Shown one piece after another: positions 4,813-5,749 of a stretch of 5,749 bases of DNA (the first letter of the stretch is position 1; every line of letters starts with the position of its first letter). The translations under genes and the position numbers were made by a program. The notes below the pieces were generated by a model. The model made no database searches, had not been told where the DNA came from, and was given only the letters and a program-made list of their open reading frames with translations. This DNA comes from Pseudomonadota bacterium (lineage in GTDB: Bacteria; Pseudomonadota; Alphaproteobacteria; Sphingomonadales; Sphingomonadaceae), in assembly GCA_023424275.1 (NCBI GenBank), contig JAFAED010000053.1, positions 1 to 5,749 of the forward strand, given 5' to 3'.

Positions 4813-5749
4813 GTGAACGCCAGCCTCGAAGAAATCGCCGGGGACGACCGTGCCGCGATCGCGCGCGCGGTTGCGGCGGGCGATCGTCCGGTCATCCTTC
4901 GCGGCATCGCAGCCGACTGGCCTGCCGTCGCGGCCGCGCGCGAAGGCGACGAAGCGATCGCCGGCTATCTCGCCATGCGTGACAATGGAAAACCGCTGAC
5001 CGTGCTCGTCGGCCTGCCCGAAACCGGCGGCCGCTATTTCTATTCGGACGATATGCGCGGCGTGAATTTCCGCAGCGAAAAAATGTCGATGGCGACGCTC
5101 GTCGAACGTCTCGTCGCGCTGCGCGACTCTGCCGACGCACCCAGTCTCTACGCCGGGTCGACGCCGACGCCCGAGAGCGTCGCGAGCTTTGCCGCCGAAA
5201 ATCCGCTGCCGCTCGATACCGGCGTCGATCCGCGCATCTGGGTCGGCAACGCCAGCCGCATTGCCCCGCATTACGACATGGCGGCGAATATCGCGGTCGT
5301 CGTCGCGGGCCGCCGGCGCTTCACGCTGTTCCCACCCGAGCAGATCGTGAACCTTTATGTCGGCCCTGTCGAACGCACGATCGCGGGTCAGCCGACGAGC
5401 ATGGTCGATCCCGACCATCCCGACCATGCGCGCTACCCCCTCTATGCCGAGGCCGAGCGCCACAAGCTGGTTGCCGATCTGACGCCCGGCGACGCCATCT
5501 ATATGCCGCCGATGTGGTGGCATCATGTGCGCAGCGAGGGGGCGCTGAACGTCCTCGTCAACTACTGGTTCGGGCAGCGGCAGGACCGTTTTCCCTTTGC
5601 CGCGCTGATGCTCGCGATGCACTCGATCCGCGAGCTTCCCGATGCCGAGCGTGCCGCGTGGAAAAGCTGGTTCGACCATTATGTCTTCGGCGCGGGCGCG
5701 ACGCACGCGGTCGACCATCTGCCGCCGCATGCGCAGGGCGTGCTCGGCC
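4813..5749 (+). CDS. Cupin-like (Cupin_8/JmjC, FIH-like) 2-oxoglutarate-dependent oxygenase, 3' end missing
   Basis: The frame is open from the GTG at 4813 to the window edge, giving 312 codons; I expect only a few dozen more residues. It opens with RPVILRGIAADWPAV (about 26-40), the typical Cupin_8 start. The double-stranded beta-helix carries the iron-binding facial triad: H153 and D155 in IAPHYDMAANIA, and H237 in GDAIYMPPMWWHHV. GRRRFTLFPPEQ follows the HxD strand and LVNYWFG follows the last histidine. DPDHPDHARYP resembles the corresponding loop of human FIH (asparaginyl hydroxylase of HIF). The likely chemistry is Fe(II)/2-oxoglutarate hydroxylation in the cytoplasm, as no signal peptide is seen. 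The substrate is unknown. The residue aligned with FIH Lys214, which binds 2-oxoglutarate, is R168. The gene starts 16 nt after the hexosaminidase, so co-transcription is likely. Related genes occur with tryptophan halogenase, SapC-like and TonB-receptor genes in sphingomonads; that comes from general knowledge, not from this window. Confidence 0.88.
   Translation, partial: MNASLEEIAGDDRAAIARAVAAGDRPVILRGIAADWPAVAAAREGDEAIAGYLAMRDNGKPLTVLVGLPETGGRYFYSDDMRGVNFRSEKMSMATLVERLVALRDSADAPSLYAGSTPTPESVASFAAENPLPLDTGVDPRIWVGNASRIAPHYDMAANIAVVVAGRRRFTLFPPEQIVNLYVGPVERTIAGQPTSMVDPDHPDHARYPLYAEAERHKLVADLTPGDAIYMPPMWWHHVRSEGALNVLVNYWFGQRQDRFPFAALMLAMHSIRELPDAERAAWKSWFDHYVFGAGATHAVDHLPPHAQGVLG

Noticed and set aside
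2313..4907. An 864-codon open frame on the minus strand opposite the hexosaminidase
   Set aside because: It mirrors the GH20 gene, whose domains and catalytic motifs are unmistakable. Its translation is arginine- and aspartate-rich with no recognisable domain. Long antisense frames are expected in GC-rich genes with biased third positions.
5410..5427. Tandem 9-bp repeat CCCGACCAT in the cupin-like gene
   Set aside because: It encodes the PDHPDH part of a loop that related oxygenases also have as a D-P-D-rich segment. Two copies are too few to call a functional repeat.
4714..5730. A 338-codon open frame on the minus strand opposite the cupin-like gene
   Set aside because: The plus strand carries a complete set of Cupin_8/JmjC motifs and a good ribosome site. 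The minus-strand product has no recognisable motif.

Overview
The window is GC-rich, with strong G/C preference at third codon positions, Shine-Dalgarno sites of GGAG/AAGGA type, and gene content typical of sugar-uptake loci of Sphingomonadales (Sphingopyxis/Sphingomonas-like Alphaproteobacteria). The taxonomic placement is inferred from gene content and style, not from a marker gene. The window appears to be part of a chitin / N-acetylglucosamine (GlcNAc) utilisation locus.

Layout: (1) 3-263, + strand: the last 86 codons of a flavin-dependent tryptophan-halogenase-family protein. Its stop codon overlaps the end of the convergent next gene. (2) 252-989 (or up to 1061), - strand: a GntR-family regulator of the HutC/UTRA type, the class that includes the GlcNAc regulators DasR and NagR/YvoA. 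(3) 1091-2137, - strand: a secreted single-domain family 18 glycoside hydrolase (chitinase-like) with an intact DxxDxDxE motif, transcribed toward and probably together with the regulator. (4) 2138-2237: a 100-bp divergent promoter region with an AT-rich, near-palindromic, directly repeated element that could be a shared operator. (5) 2238-4796, + strand: a full-length four-domain family 20 beta-N-acetylhexosaminidase (chitobiase type) with a signal peptide. (6) 4813 to the window end, + strand: a cupin-like / JmjC-type 2-oxoglutarate oxygenase resembling FIH, starting 16 nt after the hexosaminidase and cut by the window end.

How they may work together (inference): the GH18 enzyme would cut chitin oligomers in the periplasm or outside the cell. 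The GH20 enzyme would release GlcNAc from their non-reducing ends. The GntR/UTRA regulator would sense a GlcNAc-derived phosphosugar and control both divergent units. Halogenase-family and cupin-like oxygenase genes recur beside TonB-dependent receptor sugar loci in sphingomonads, caulobacters and xanthomonads, and their roles there are not established. Their presence on both sides of the chitin genes is the least understood and most interesting part of the window. No RNA genes, insertion sequences, CRISPR arrays or convincing intrinsic terminators were seen. No stretch over 300 bases lacks a gene.
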